Assembly (NCBI GenBank): GCA_947627695.1
Contig: CANQXF010000016.1
Coordinates: 1-57,196, forward strand
Direction: 5' to 3'
DNA length: 57,196 nucleotides
From: an uncultured Ruminiclostridium sp.
GTDB lineage: Bacteria; Bacillota; Clostridia; Oscillospirales; Ruminococcaceae
The notes below the pieces were generated by a model that was not told the origin of the DNA, made no database searches, and worked only from the letters and a program-made list of their open reading frames with translations. A program made the translations under genes and the position numbers. Shown piece by piece: positions 45,257 through 54,614 of the stretch. Numbering within the stretch: position 1 is the first letter of the stretch; each line of letters opens with the position of its first letter.

Positions 45257-46006
45257 CCTGCAACTTGCTGATTACCAACCGGCAGACGGCTTCATCAGAA
45301 TAAACTATACTGATGAGCGACCCACCGTGTCGGCGCGAGACCTGCACGACTTTCTGGAAGTTGATACGCCTTACCGTATCTGGTTTCCGAGAATGTGCGA
45401 ATATGGCTTTACGGACGGTCAGGACTTTTGTACATTTTTGTACGAAAGTACAGGAGGCCGTCGTGCGACTGATGCCTACCTCTCTATCGACATGGCAAAA
45501 GAGATATGTATGTTGCAACGGAACGAAAAGGGCAAAATCGCCCGGCAGTATTTCCTGCAAATCGAAAAAGCATGGAACAGCCCGGAACAGGTTTTCGCCA
45601 GAGCGTTGAAGTTTGCCAATAAGCAAATCGAGCAGCTTAATCAAACGGTGTCTATGCAAGCCAAACAGATCGAAGCCGATAGACCGAAAGTGGAGTTTGC
45701 CGATGCGGTGAGTGGTTCGCCTGATTCGATACTTGTAGGCCAGTTAGCAAAGATACTTAGGCAGAACGGAATACAGATTGGCCCGATAAGGCTTTTCAGG
45801 TGGTTTCGCGAAGCTGGGTATTTGAGCAAACGCGCCGGAGACAACTTCAACATAAATAGCCGAGGAGTCCCCCACCTCTATAGGTGGCGGGAGGAATCGG
45901 CAAAAAAAACTCTAAATAATCGCTGGAACATTCGTTCTGTTTTTGGTATAATGTAACCAGAAAAGCGGTACTGAAAAATACACTAAATCATAAGGGAGGG
46001 AAACTA

Positions 46007-47131
46007 ATGAAAGGAGAAAATATCGCCTACAAATATCGGCTTTATCCAAACAAAAAGCAGCAGGCATTGATGGCTAAAACCTTTGGCTGTTGTCGTAAAA
46101 TCTACAACCTGATGCTTGGAGATAAAATCGACTATTACAAAAAAATGAAAACAATGCTATATGTGACTCCGGCACAGTATAAAGATGCTTATCCTTTTTT
46201 GAAAGAAGTCGACAGCATGGCTCTTTGCAATGAGCAGCTGAATTTAGAGCGGGCCTTTAAAAATTTTTTCAGCTCTCCTAAAGTTGGATTCCCAAAATTC
46301 AAAGTAAAACATAAAGATTTGGATTCTTATACCACCAACCAGATAAACAATAATATTGAAATTATCGACGGCTGGATTAAGCTGCCTAAGATGGGCTTCG
46401 TAAAGGCAAAGACGCATCGAATGGCGCCGACTGATTACAGGTTGAAATCCGTTACGGTATCCAAAAAACGTGATGGTTCCTTTTATGCCTCCGTTTTATA
46501 CGAATATGATGCAGTGCCGATGCCGGCAGTAAAGAATGCAACAAAGGAATTCACTCATATCGGCTTGGATTACAAGTCCGATGGCCTGTATGTCGATTCC
46601 CTTGGAAACTGTCCTGAAATGCCGCATTACTTCAGAGAAGCAGAAAAGAAGCTGGCCAAAGAACAACGCCGGCTGGCCAAGATGAAAAAAGGCTCTCAAA
46701 ATTACGGGAAGCAGAAACACAAAATTGCAAAGATTTCCGCCCATGTTGCGAATCAGAGAGCAGATTTTCTGCATAAACTGTCCGCTGCGATAACCAAGCA
46801 GTATGACTTGATTTCCGTAGAAAATCTGAACATGAGCAACATGGCGCAGAGTTTACATCTTGGCAAGTCTACTTTGGACAACGGTTATGGCATGTTCATC
46901 AGCATGTTGCGGTACAAACAGGTTCGGAAAGGTCATTATTTTGTTGAAATTGATAAGTGGTATCCTTCCAGCCAGCTGTGCCAGTGCGGGTATAAAAATC
47001 CTATCACGAAAGACCTCTCCGTACGCATGATTACCTGCCCGTCCTGCGGACGCACGTATGACAGGGATATCAATGCGGCTATAAACATCGACAAGGAAGG
47101 ATTGCGTTTGTATATGCAAAACGCAGCCTAG
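46007..47131 (+). CDS. tnpB: TnpB RNA-guided endonuclease
   Basis: A 374-aa OrfB/TnpB protein. The N-terminal wedge/REC part starts YKYRLYPNKKQQALM. RuvC-like residues are D188 (GLDYK), E272 (VENLNM) and D354 (DRDINAA). A four-Cys zinc finger uses C325, C327, C344 and C347. TnpB uses the transposon-end RNA to cut the empty donor site and so helps the IS persist. GGGAGGG precedes ATG 46007. Confidence 0.93.
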   Translation: MKGENIAYKYRLYPNKKQQALMAKTFGCCRKIYNLMLGDKIDYYKKMKTMLYVTPAQYKDAYPFLKEVDSMALCNEQLNLERAFKNFFSSPKVGFPKFKVKHKDLDSYTTNQINNNIEIIDGWIKLPKMGFVKAKTHRMAPTDYRLKSVTVSKKRDGSFYASVLYEYDAVPMPAVKNATKEFTHIGLDYKSDGLYVDSLGNCPEMPHYFREAEKKLAKEQRRLAKMKKGSQNYGKQKHKIAKISAHVANQRADFLHKLSAAITKQYDLISVENLNMSNMAQSLHLGKSTLDNGYGMFISMLRYKQVRKGHYFVEIDKWYPSSQLCQCGYKNPITKDLSVRMITCPSCGRTYDRDINAAINIDKEGLRLYMQNAA

Positions 47132-47281
47132 CTTGAACAATATATTATGGTAGGGCAGGAACTGCCCGAACCGATACGCCTGAGGACACTGTGTAAGACG
47201 TGAACTTCTCCGTAAGGAGTTGTCTCCGCAGTAGTGGATGATACAGGAAGCCGCCACCTCTATAGGTGGGGGTAGTTCACT
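47132..47281 (+). ncRNA. Putative omega RNA (reRNA) of TnpB
   Basis: The 150 bases between tnpB and the right end have no gene and include several stem-loops, such as AACTTCTCCGTAAGGAGTT (about 47202-47220) and the terminal hairpin 47254-47269. By analogy with ISDra2, the RNA scaffold ends at the IS end and the guide is the flanking host sequence from 47282 (ATGCCGACCCAAAAAT). Confidence 0.7.
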
Positions 47282-47436
47282 ATGCCGACCCAAAAATCTA
47301 TGGAGCAGGGTTTATTTGAAATAAAGGAACGCGCCATTGTCTGCGCGGACGGTCAAACTATCCTGACGCGAACGCCGAAAGTCAGCGCAAAAGGTCAGCG
47401 TTACTTCATTAACAAGTTTTTGGGAGGTCAGGCATT

Positions 47437-47673
47437 ATGAAAAAATCTGATGAACGGCGGTTCACCGATGTGGTGGACACTATCAACAATGCCGAAAACG
47501 ATGTGGACAAGGTGTTGAAAGCCGCAAGGCTTGAGCGCAACGAGGGCGGCGATAGACACCTCACCGCAGAACAGAAAAGCGACCTGATAATGAGCGGTAT
47601 GCTCTTTGTGGGTTGTCTGCTGGCGTTGGGGCTTCTGCTATGTTTTCCCTTGGCTCTTGAGCTTTTAGGATAA
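47437..47673 (+). CDS. Small membrane protein after antirepressor
   Basis: A 78-aa protein with a charged N-terminal half and one C-terminal transmembrane helix (about 52-76). ATG 47437 overlaps the old antirepressor stop (ATGA), so it was coupled to it. Expression may now be reduced by the IS. Function unknown. Confidence 0.65.
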   Translation: MKKSDERRFTDVVDTINNAENDVDKVLKAARLERNEGGDRHLTAEQKSDLIMSGMLFVGCLLALGLLLCFPLALELLG

Positions 47674-47676
47674 AAA

Positions 47677-47727
47677 ACTGAATAATTGAAAATCTGCTAT
47701 CTCAAATATGGGGTAGCAGATTTTTTT
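47677..47727 (+). terminator. Terminator containing the right inverted repeat
   Basis: Arms 47689-47699 and 47714-47724 pair over 11 bp, followed by a T-run. Bases 47677-47714 are also the right copy of the 38-bp repeat that occurs inverted at 43441-43478. Confidence 0.82.
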
Positions 47728-47731
47728 ATTT

Positions 47732-47758
47732 ATGCCAAGTGCCATAGTGCCAAGTGCT
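47732..47758 (+). repeat. TGCCAAGTGCC doublet upstream of tape measure
   Basis: ATGCCAAGTGCC (47732-47743) and GTGCCAAGTGCT (47747-47758), period 15, just before the tape-measure ribosome-binding site. Confidence 0.83.
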
Positions 47759-47780
47759 GATGATAAAGGAGGCGCGGGCC

Positions 47781-50700
47781 TTGGCAGATGTTGATACATT
47801 ATCAATCGTAATAGAATCAAATGCGACTTCCGCAGAGGGGGCAATAGAAAAACTTGCCGCTTCTCTGGGTTCGCTTAAATCGGTGTCTGCTCCGCGCAGT
47901 TTGGTTACATATAAAAATCAGATCGCGGGCATAGCGGACGCTGCCGCAAGACTTAACGACACCAACATCAACCGCATACGGAGTTTGGGCGGCGCGTTAA
48001 ACTCTCTGCAAAATATCCAAAAGGCAAGTGGGCTTAACTCTGCCTTAAATTCGCTCAAGCGGCTTGGCGAGACTGATTTATCATCGTTAAACAGTTTGTC
48101 GGTCGAAAAGGTGCAATCGTTCACAGCGGCATTAGCACCTCTGGGCGAAGTGCAAAAGGCGACCGGGCTAAACTCTGCTCTTAACGCTCTGAAAAAGATA
48201 CCAGAGATAACAAAGCAGCTAGATGATACCAGTCTTAAAGAGTTTGCTACGCAAATGGAGCGAGTGCGCACCTCTATTGCTCCGCTTGCCAATGAAATGC
48301 AGAAAGTTTCCAATGGATTTGCTGCATTTCCTATTCGCATACAAAAGCTGATTTCCAGCGAAAGAGGGCTTGTGGCCGCCAATAACAGCGCGGCGGCAAG
48401 TTTTGGTTCTGTTGGTAAATTCTCTCTTGCCAGCCTTGGTAAACTGTCGCTCTTTGGATATAGCTTAACTAGAATAGCCAGCTATTTGGGCGGCGCAGTA
48501 TCAGAAAGCAATGCCTATGTTGAAAACTTGAACCTGTTTACCGTGGCTATGGGCGATGCGGCAGATGAAAGCCTTAGATATGCGGAAACGGTCAAAGAGT
48601 TAGTTGGTATCGACCCGTCCGAATGGATTAGAAACCAAGGTGTATTTAAGCAGATCACTTCCGGTTTCGGCGTGGTCGAGAGCCAAGCTAATAAGATGTC
48701 AAAGAACTTAACGCAGATAGGTTACGACATATCCTCGTTCTTTAACATCAGCATAGAGGACGCCATGCAGAAAGTTCAGTCTGGTATTGCCGGTGAACTT
48801 GAACCTTTGCGGCGTTTAGGTTATGCGCTTGATATTGCCACTTTGCAGCAGATAGCCTATGCACATGGCATTGATAAGTCTATCTATAACATGAATCAGG
48901 CTGAAAAGTCACAGTTACGATACTTGGCCATTATGGAACAGTCCGAGAATGTTATGGGCGATATGGCGCGTACGGTCCAGACCCCTGCCAATGCTATGCG
49001 TATCTTAAATCAGGAGATTACACAGCTAAAACGTGCGTTGGGCAATGTTCTTATTCCTACTCTGCAAGCAGTTATTCCTGTCGTACAAGCCGTGGTCGTG
49101 GTCTTGACGGATATGGCGCAAGCTATTGCCAATCTGCTTGGGTTTGAATTGCCGACCATTGACTATTCCGGCATGGACGGTCTGGCTTCAAGCACGACAG
49201 AAGTTGAGGACTCTTTAGGCGGTGCTACGCAAGCGGCCAAAGAGTTCAAACGTCAGCTTATAGGCATTGACGAGCTGACCATTTTAAGCGAACCGAACGA
49301 CAGCGGTTCTGGCGGCGGTGCTGGTGTTGCGGGCGGCGACTGGGGCTTAGAGTTGCCGGAATATAACTTCCTTGAGGGCCTTTCCGAAAGAACAGATGAG
49401 TGGCGGCAAAAAGTCGAAGATTTGATACCTGTTTTGACTGGTGTTGGCGCAGCGTTTGCCGCGTGGAAGATAGCACCTGCTGTGTCGCGGTGGTTTAACG
49501 ATCTGAAAGCTGGTAAGTTCAATAAGGCAATAGGGCTTGCCATGTCCATTACGGGCTTTTCTATGATTTGGGATAGTGCCTATGACATTGGCTATAACGG
49601 CTTAGATATAGAAAACGGCGTTAAAACGGCAATAGGCGCAGCCCTTGGCATTGGCGGCTCTCTGCTTGTGTTCGGTACTGGCCCTCTTGGCTGGGCGATA
49701 GGCATTGGCGCGACCTTGGCTATTACCATTGGCCGATTTGCTATGGGTTATAACCGCAAACAGCTTGAGGAAGAAATCAAAAACCGTTTCGGCGAGATAG
49801 AGCTGACTATTGATGAAGCGCGTGAAATGGCCGAAAACATGATGAGCTTCCCCCTCGCGATGCAACTTGACCTGTATGCAACATCTAAGACTTCTGCCAA
49901 TCAGGCTATTGAAGATTATATGAACTCTAGCGAGGGCTGGCAGTATAAGGTCTGGAAAGCCAGCGTTGGGCTTGAAGTCAGTAGCGATGAAATAATAGCC
50001 AGTCTTGACGAAGCTATGGCCGATGCACAGGCCGCGCTTTCGAATACACAAGAAACATGGCTTTTGGCTATCAACATTGGGCTTGAACCTGGTGCTGTAC
50101 AGTCTGAAATGGCAAGTTTCGTAGCAGAATATTTTAGTAGTGCGCAAGAAAAGCTCACAGAACTGGGAAAAAAACTTAGGTCTACCATAGATGAGGCTAT
50201 GGCGGACGGTGTTATAGATGCGGACGAGTATCAAACCATTCTCAATTATCAAAAAGAAATGAATGAGATGCTGGAAAAAATCGCGGACGCAAAATACAGA
50301 GCGCAAATCAGAAATGTTGTCTACGAGCTTGATGATGACTTGTCGTATGACAGTCTTATGCAAGTCATGGAGGAGCTGAAAGAACTCGTACAACAAAGAT
50401 TAGACGAAGCCGAACAGGCGCATATTGAAGCGCAGACTGTAATCGAACTCGCCTATGAAGAGGACGAAATCAACTATGATGAATATGTAGCTGCCATTAA
50501 CGAAGAAACCGAGTCTTATATGAGGAACAAGGCTGTGATAGAACAACAAGCCTTTGCTCCGCTCATAGAAAAATTTACCGGTGCTTATCAGTCCGAGTTA
50601 GATTTAATGCAGCCTGTGTTGTCGGAATCTTTGAGTGGGTTTATAACAGAGACTTTCGGCGTTATATCTGATGATGAAACTGGTATGTTAGTACAAGGCA

Positions 50701-51770
50701 ACATTACCGATTTCATGGCTGAATATTCTAGATATTTTACTGGTGCGATAGGCGAAGCCACAAGAACGCTCAAGCCAGAAGAAAGAAAAGCGTTAGAAGA
50801 ATTGTTGGAAGCATTAAATCCAACCAAAGAAGATTTAGAGAAAACGGCGGCAGAAGCTCTCTCTTTGGGTCAGGCTGTCCCAGAGAATGTGTCCAAAGGG
50901 TTGCGTGACTTAAATATGCTGGCTGCCCTGACTGGTGATTTGGATGCTATTAACTATTTAATGGGTGATAAACTTTCTACCGATCCCACATATCTTGAGG
51001 CTCTTGGCAAAGCTAAGGACGCTGGCATTTCTCTAAACGAAAATGTAGCGGCGGGTATTTTGAACAATTTGCAGATCATCGAGGCCACGGACACCACAGT
51101 CACTCTTATGGGCGACAATATGCAAAAGAACATTCTGGAACTTTCTCCTGACCTCAAGAAAACCTTGGAAGATTTGGGCGTAGATATTACTGAAAACGGC
51201 CTTAAACCTGCTATGTCGCAAGGCGGTACAGAAGCCGCTAACGCCATGATAGAAGGCATTAACAAGCGGCTGAAATCCGGGCAGTCTCTTGTACAAGCCA
51301 ATATTGGCAGCATGATAGATTATGCGGTCAAAAATTCAAAGCAGGGTAAAAACATTTCAATGCCGACGATTGGCGACCAGCCTGTTGCCACGATTACTGA
51401 TATTACTGGCTATGCCACAGGTACACCTTATGCTAAGCGAGGTTGGGCATTGGTGGGCGAACAAGGGCCGGAGCTTATGTATATGCGCGGCGGCGAAAGC
51501 GTGCTGAACAACAGGGAGACCATGACTTTAGCCAGCCAATACAGCCGAAGCCCGGTATTTGCAGGTGGCAATTATTATTCGCCCGGCTTAGAGCGAGACG
51601 ATAACGAAGAAGTGATAAACGCTATCTATGCCGCAGCTAATCAGTTGATAGAAGCCGTAAACAACAAAGATAACAACACTTATCTTGACGGTAGGAAAAT
51701 ATCCATGCAAACGACCTCTAACCAGAACAGACAGAACAGAATGTACGGCAGAACGCTTCAAAACGTGTAG
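47781..51770 (+). CDS. Tape-measure protein
   Basis: A 1329-aa protein that sets tail length and helps DNA entry. The start is TTG 47781 with AAAGGAGG 8 bases upstream. Residues 30-150 contain repeated LNSALNSLKR/LNSALNALKK-type helices. A hydrophobic segment lies near 590-660 (FSMIWDSAYDIG...GIGGSLLVFGTGPLGWAIGIGA). A long charged coiled coil runs from about 690 to 930, and the end has GYATGTPYAKRGWALVGEQGPELMYMRGGESVLNN, a common TMP C-terminal motif. Confidence 0.95.
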   Translation: MADVDTLSIVIESNATSAEGAIEKLAASLGSLKSVSAPRSLVTYKNQIAGIADAAARLNDTNINRIRSLGGALNSLQNIQKASGLNSALNSLKRLGETDLSSLNSLSVEKVQSFTAALAPLGEVQKATGLNSALNALKKIPEITKQLDDTSLKEFATQMERVRTSIAPLANEMQKVSNGFAAFPIRIQKLISSERGLVAANNSAAASFGSVGKFSLASLGKLSLFGYSLTRIASYLGGAVSESNAYVENLNLFTVAMGDAADESLRYAETVKELVGIDPSEWIRNQGVFKQITSGFGVVESQANKMSKNLTQIGYDISSFFNISIEDAMQKVQSGIAGELEPLRRLGYALDIATLQQIAYAHGIDKSIYNMNQAEKSQLRYLAIMEQSENVMGDMARTVQTPANAMRILNQEITQLKRALGNVLIPTLQAVIPVVQAVVVVLTDMAQAIANLLGFELPTIDYSGMDGLASSTTEVEDSLGGATQAAKEFKRQLIGIDELTILSEPNDSGSGGGAGVAGGDWGLELPEYNFLEGLSERTDEWRQKVEDLIPVLTGVGAAFAAWKIAPAVSRWFNDLKAGKFNKAIGLAMSITGFSMIWDSAYDIGYNGLDIENGVKTAIGAALGIGGSLLVFGTGPLGWAIGIGATLAITIGRFAMGYNRKQLEEEIKNRFGEIELTIDEAREMAENMMSFPLAMQLDLYATSKTSANQAIEDYMNSSEGWQYKVWKASVGLEVSSDEIIASLDEAMADAQAALSNTQETWLLAINIGLEPGAVQSEMASFVAEYFSSAQEKLTELGKKLRSTIDEAMADGVIDADEYQTILNYQKEMNEMLEKIADAKYRAQIRNVVYELDDDLSYDSLMQVMEELKELVQQRLDEAEQAHIEAQTVIELAYEEDEINYDEYVAAINEETESYMRNKAVIEQQAFAPLIEKFTGAYQSELDLMQPVLSESLSGFITETFGVISDDETGMLVQGNITDFMAEYSRYFTGAIGEATRTLKPEERKALEELLEALNPTKEDLEKTAAEALSLGQAVPENVSKGLRDLNMLAALTGDLDAINYLMGDKLSTDPTYLEALGKAKDAGISLNENVAAGILNNLQIIEATDTTVTLMGDNMQKNILELSPDLKKTLEDLGVDITENGLKPAMSQGGTEAANAMIEGINKRLKSGQSLVQANIGSMIDYAVKNSKQGKNISMPTIGDQPVATITDITGYATGTPYAKRGWALVGEQGPELMYMRGGESVLNNRETMTLASQYSRSPVFAGGNYYSPGLERDDNEEVINAIYAAANQLIEAVNNKDNNTYLDGRKISMQTTSNQNRQNRMYGRTLQNV

Positions 51771-51779
51771 GAGGTCAAC

Positions 51780-52145
51780 ATGAAATATCTTAAAATCAAC
51801 GGCACAGATATAACACGTTATATCGCCTACCAAGGTTATAACTGGAAACGAGGAGATGTTGACGGCCCGGACGCAGGGCGTGACTTAACAGGCGTGTTGC
51901 ACCGCAGCAGGGTAGCCACCAAGCGCAGGTTGGATATAACCTGCATACCCTTGACCGACAAAGAGGTGAGCATGATATTAACGCTCATCATGCCGGAAAG
52001 TCTGACGGTGGAATACTACGACCCACAGCAAGGTCAGATCGTGACCAAAAAGATGTATGCCAACAATAACGGGGTGCAGCATCTTATCCAGCGAGAGGGT
52101 TATGCTCTATGGGGCGGCGTTACATTCCCCTTGATAGAGTTCTAG
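51780..52145 (+). CDS. Distal tail-type protein
   Basis: A 121-aa protein (YLKINGTDITRYIAYQGYNWKRGDVDGPDAGRDLTGVLHRSRVATKRRLDITCIPLTDKEV), the first gene after tape measure. This pattern matches small distal-tail proteins of gut siphoviruses (DUF6711-like). Short overlaps or gaps of about 10 bases link the whole tail-tip operon. Confidence 0.8.
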   Translation: MKYLKINGTDITRYIAYQGYNWKRGDVDGPDAGRDLTGVLHRSRVATKRRLDITCIPLTDKEVSMILTLIMPESLTVEYYDPQQGQIVTKKMYANNNGVQHLIQREGYALWGGVTFPLIEF

Positions 52146-52154
52146 GAGGTCGGC

Positions 52155-52763
52155 ATGGAATACAAAGTCGATATAGGCGAAGAAACCTATAACATGAGCG
52201 ACCTTAAAGAAGTCACGATAACGCACCCCCTGTTCGATAAGGTATCTTTTGGCAACGCTTGCGCGGCAGAACTCACCTTGACGATATGGCCGAAAGGCGA
52301 GATACCACGCATGGCAAAGATAACGCCTTGGGTAAGAGATACAGGCGAATGGCAGAAGTTGGGCGGCTTCTGGTTGGACACCAGAGATAAATACGGCACA
52401 GCCATGAAGATAGTAGCGTATGACGCTATGCTTAGAGCCGATACTGTCTGGCAGCCCGATCAGAGTTTAGAGTTTCCCATGACTATGCCAAACGCCGCTA
52501 AAGAGATAGCAAGGTTAATGGGGGTAGAGTTAGACCCACGGAACAAGTTGAACGCTTCATACACGATAGATTATCCTGCTAACGATTACACGCTGCGTGA
52601 TGTGTTGTGCTTTATGGCGGCGGCACACGGCGGTAACTGGATAATGACGAATGAAGAAAAACTGTTGTTAATTCCGCTGTTTGGTATGCCGGAGGAAACG
52701 CACTATCTGATAGATGAGTACGGTTCTAACATAACATTCGGTGGAACGAGGATATTAGTTTAG
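52155..52763 (+). CDS. Tail-tip protein, N-terminal part of a usually larger protein
   Basis: A 202-aa protein (ITHPLFDKVSFGNACAAELTLTIWPKGEIPRMAKITPWV...GFWLDTRD...DYTLRDVLCFMAAAHGGNWIM...NITFGGTRILV). In related phages this sequence runs on without a stop into the part encoded by the next gene. Here it ends at TAG and the next gene has its own AGGAGG. Confidence 0.78.
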   Translation: MEYKVDIGEETYNMSDLKEVTITHPLFDKVSFGNACAAELTLTIWPKGEIPRMAKITPWVRDTGEWQKLGGFWLDTRDKYGTAMKIVAYDAMLRADTVWQPDQSLEFPMTMPNAAKEIARLMGVELDPRNKLNASYTIDYPANDYTLRDVLCFMAAAHGGNWIMTNEEKLLLIPLFGMPEETHYLIDEYGSNITFGGTRILV

Positions 52764-52772
52764 GAGGGTCTT

Positions 52773-53945
52773 ATGGACGGCAAAATTTATGTTGGTAAAA
52801 GGGTGGACAGCTTTGACCAATACACCGAAAGCCAGCCCATAACCGGCGTAGCCCTCATAGTTGACGATGATAACGAATACAGGGCAGGTAACGATGAGGG
52901 CTTATTCCTTGAAGCTACCTGCCCTTATGCTACACAGGCTATGGCGAATAACCTCTTGGCTGCCCTGCAGGGCAAGCAATACAGAGGTTATGAAGCGACA
53001 GCGGCAAAACTTCCGCTAACTGCAGAACTGGGTGACGGAGTAACAGTAGGCGGCATTTACTCAATGCTCGCTTATCAGGAAACGCACTTTGGCCCGGAGC
53101 ATAGGTCGGATATAGCCGCACCAAGCGAAAATGAAGTAGACCATGAATACCCCTACATCGGTCAGACTGTGAGAGAAGCGCGTAGGCAAAAGGCAGAAGT
53201 AAAATCTCTTATTGCTAAATCAGCAAGCGAGATAATGTTGCAGGTCGAGGGTGTGGACGGCAGAGTAAGTACGCTGACACAGAACTTAGACGGCTTGACC
53301 TCAAGAGTGGAGGGTATAGGCGGCGATGTCAGCACATTAACTCAAACGGTAAGCGGTATCAGCACATCGGTAAGCACCATGAGCGGCCAAATCTCCACGC
53401 TGGACCAGAGGTTCGACAGTATCAAACTAAAGGTTTCCAACGGTAGCAATTCCAGCACCTTAACGCTGTCAGCAGACGGTATCACGGCACAGTCAGCTAC
53501 GATACAGTTTACAGGCGTTGTCACATTCAGCGACCTTGAGAGCAATTCTAAAACAAAGATAAACGGCGACTACATCACAACAGGCACGATAGACGCTGTG
53601 GATATAGCAGGGCGAAAGTTCTATAACAGTAACAAAGACACATGGATAGAAATAGCGCAAGGTGACGGCTGGGGCTTAACGCTGAACAATAAAAACTACC
53701 AAAGCGGAACGAACCGTCTGTTTGGTATATATGACGGCACAAATTCCATTGGTCTGTATTCCAAAGGTCATGCCTATATGGCGTTTGCCGCCTTTACCAG
53801 CGGCGTAAGCAACAGCAAAAACAATTATATGGTGGAGTGTTCCGGCGACTGGAAATTCAGAACCACCTCGGCGGTAGACTTCCAAGGAAATGTGACATTC
53901 TCTGGCAACACTTATGGATTAACTTCAACGGCGGTGTTTGGATAA
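52773..53945 (+). CDS. Tail-tip/fibre protein with coiled-coil stalk
   Basis: A 390-aa protein. Residues 20-105 (ITGVALIVDDDNEYRAGNDEGLFLEATCPYATQAMANNLL...ELGDGVTVGG) match the second half of tail-tip proteins. Residues 150-215 are a trimeric-type coiled coil of repeated VSTLTQ/ISTLDQ units. The rest is beta-rich fibre. GGAGGG precedes ATG 52773. Confidence 0.8.
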   Translation: MDGKIYVGKRVDSFDQYTESQPITGVALIVDDDNEYRAGNDEGLFLEATCPYATQAMANNLLAALQGKQYRGYEATAAKLPLTAELGDGVTVGGIYSMLAYQETHFGPEHRSDIAAPSENEVDHEYPYIGQTVREARRQKAEVKSLIAKSASEIMLQVEGVDGRVSTLTQNLDGLTSRVEGIGGDVSTLTQTVSGISTSVSTMSGQISTLDQRFDSIKLKVSNGSNSSTLTLSADGITAQSATIQFTGVVTFSDLESNSKTKINGDYITTGTIDAVDIAGRKFYNSNKDTWIEIAQGDGWGLTLNNKNYQSGTNRLFGIYDGTNSIGLYSKGHAYMAFAAFTSGVSNSKNNYMVECSGDWKFRTTSAVDFQGNVTFSGNTYGLTSTAVFG

Positions 53946-54604
53946 TGGCAAGTATTGATATTGAAGAAACCACATCTGACAGCATAACCGCGAGAGTTGT
54001 CGATTTGGACTCTAGCTACGCCAGAAACGACAGAACGCTCGAATGGTATCTGGACAATGTATGGCAACACTCTAGGGCTTTAAGCGCAGGTATCTCACAG
54101 TCTCCAGCTTATACGTTTACAGGGCTGGATTCAAATCGCACCTACACAGTCGCGGCAAACATCACTATCGCGACAACGGGGCAGGTGGTCAAACTAAGAG
54201 CCACGGTCACAACAGACCCACCGCCCAGAGTGAAGCCAGACCCTTGGACTTGGGACGGTTCAAACGGTGGAGATGCCAGCGGCGCACAGGTGCGAAACGC
54301 CAGAGACGCGCTCTTAAACAACGGTGAGGTAAGCGATTTCCACCATAACGTATGGAACGACTTAGTAAACAAGACATACGAAGCCCTGATCTATTTTTAT
54401 TCAGATTGGAGCGACGCTTATCTCACTATCAACCGCACACGCATGACAGACAGCGACACGACCTTAACAGCTTTAAGGTTCAACTCCTTGCGAAATAACA
54501 TAGGTGGTCTTAGTTCAACAGGCATGGCGGATAAAGAGAGGGGCGACCCTGTTTTGGGCGAGGATTTCTTTACTCTGACTAGTGCTCTGAATAGAAGATT
54601 GTAG
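53945..54604 (+). CDS. Tail fibre-associated protein with FN3-like domain
   Basis: A 219-aa protein. Residues 1-90 look like a fibronectin-III/Ig fold (SITARVVDLDSSYARNDRTLEWYLDN...YTFTGLDSNRTYTVAANI). The C-terminal part is NDLVNKTYEALIYFYSDWSD...LTALRFNSLRNNIGG. ATG 53945 overlaps the previous stop (TAATG). It may decorate or anchor the fibre. Confidence 0.75.
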   Translation: MASIDIEETTSDSITARVVDLDSSYARNDRTLEWYLDNVWQHSRALSAGISQSPAYTFTGLDSNRTYTVAANITIATTGQVVKLRATVTTDPPPRVKPDPWTWDGSNGGDASGAQVRNARDALLNNGEVSDFHHNVWNDLVNKTYEALIYFYSDWSDAYLTINRTRMTDSDTTLTALRFNSLRNNIGGLSSTGMADKERGDPVLGEDFFTLTSALNRRL

Positions 54605-54614
54605 GAGGTAGACA

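Larger units (their letters stand above)
45852..47281 (+). mobile_element. IS200/IS605-type element carrying only tnpB
   Basis: About 1430 bp with no target duplication and no terminal inverted repeats of the DDE type. Each end has the same subterminal hairpin CCACCTCTATAGGTGG (45872-45887 and 47254-47269). The left flank ends TTCAAC and the element's right end carries TTCAC. No tnpA is present, so it depends on a transposase elsewhere, as IS1341-like elements do. Boundaries are uncertain by about two bases because AT is shared. Confidence 0.88.
45246..47440 (+). pseudogene. AntA/KilAC antirepressor interrupted by an IS
   Basis: Codons 1-202 (45246-45851) encode an AntA/AntB-like N-domain (TVSARDLHDFLEVDTPYRIWFPRM...GFTDGQDF...DAYLSIDMAKEICM) and the first part of KilAC (QIGPIRLFRWFREAGYLSKRAGDNFN). 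The rest, MPTQKSMEQGLFEIKERAIV...TPKVSAKGQRYFINKFLGG, continues at 47282-47440. The element 45852-47281 separates them, so the present product stops at 45956 after 34 foreign residues. Removing the element restores the frame exactly. Confidence 0.9.
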
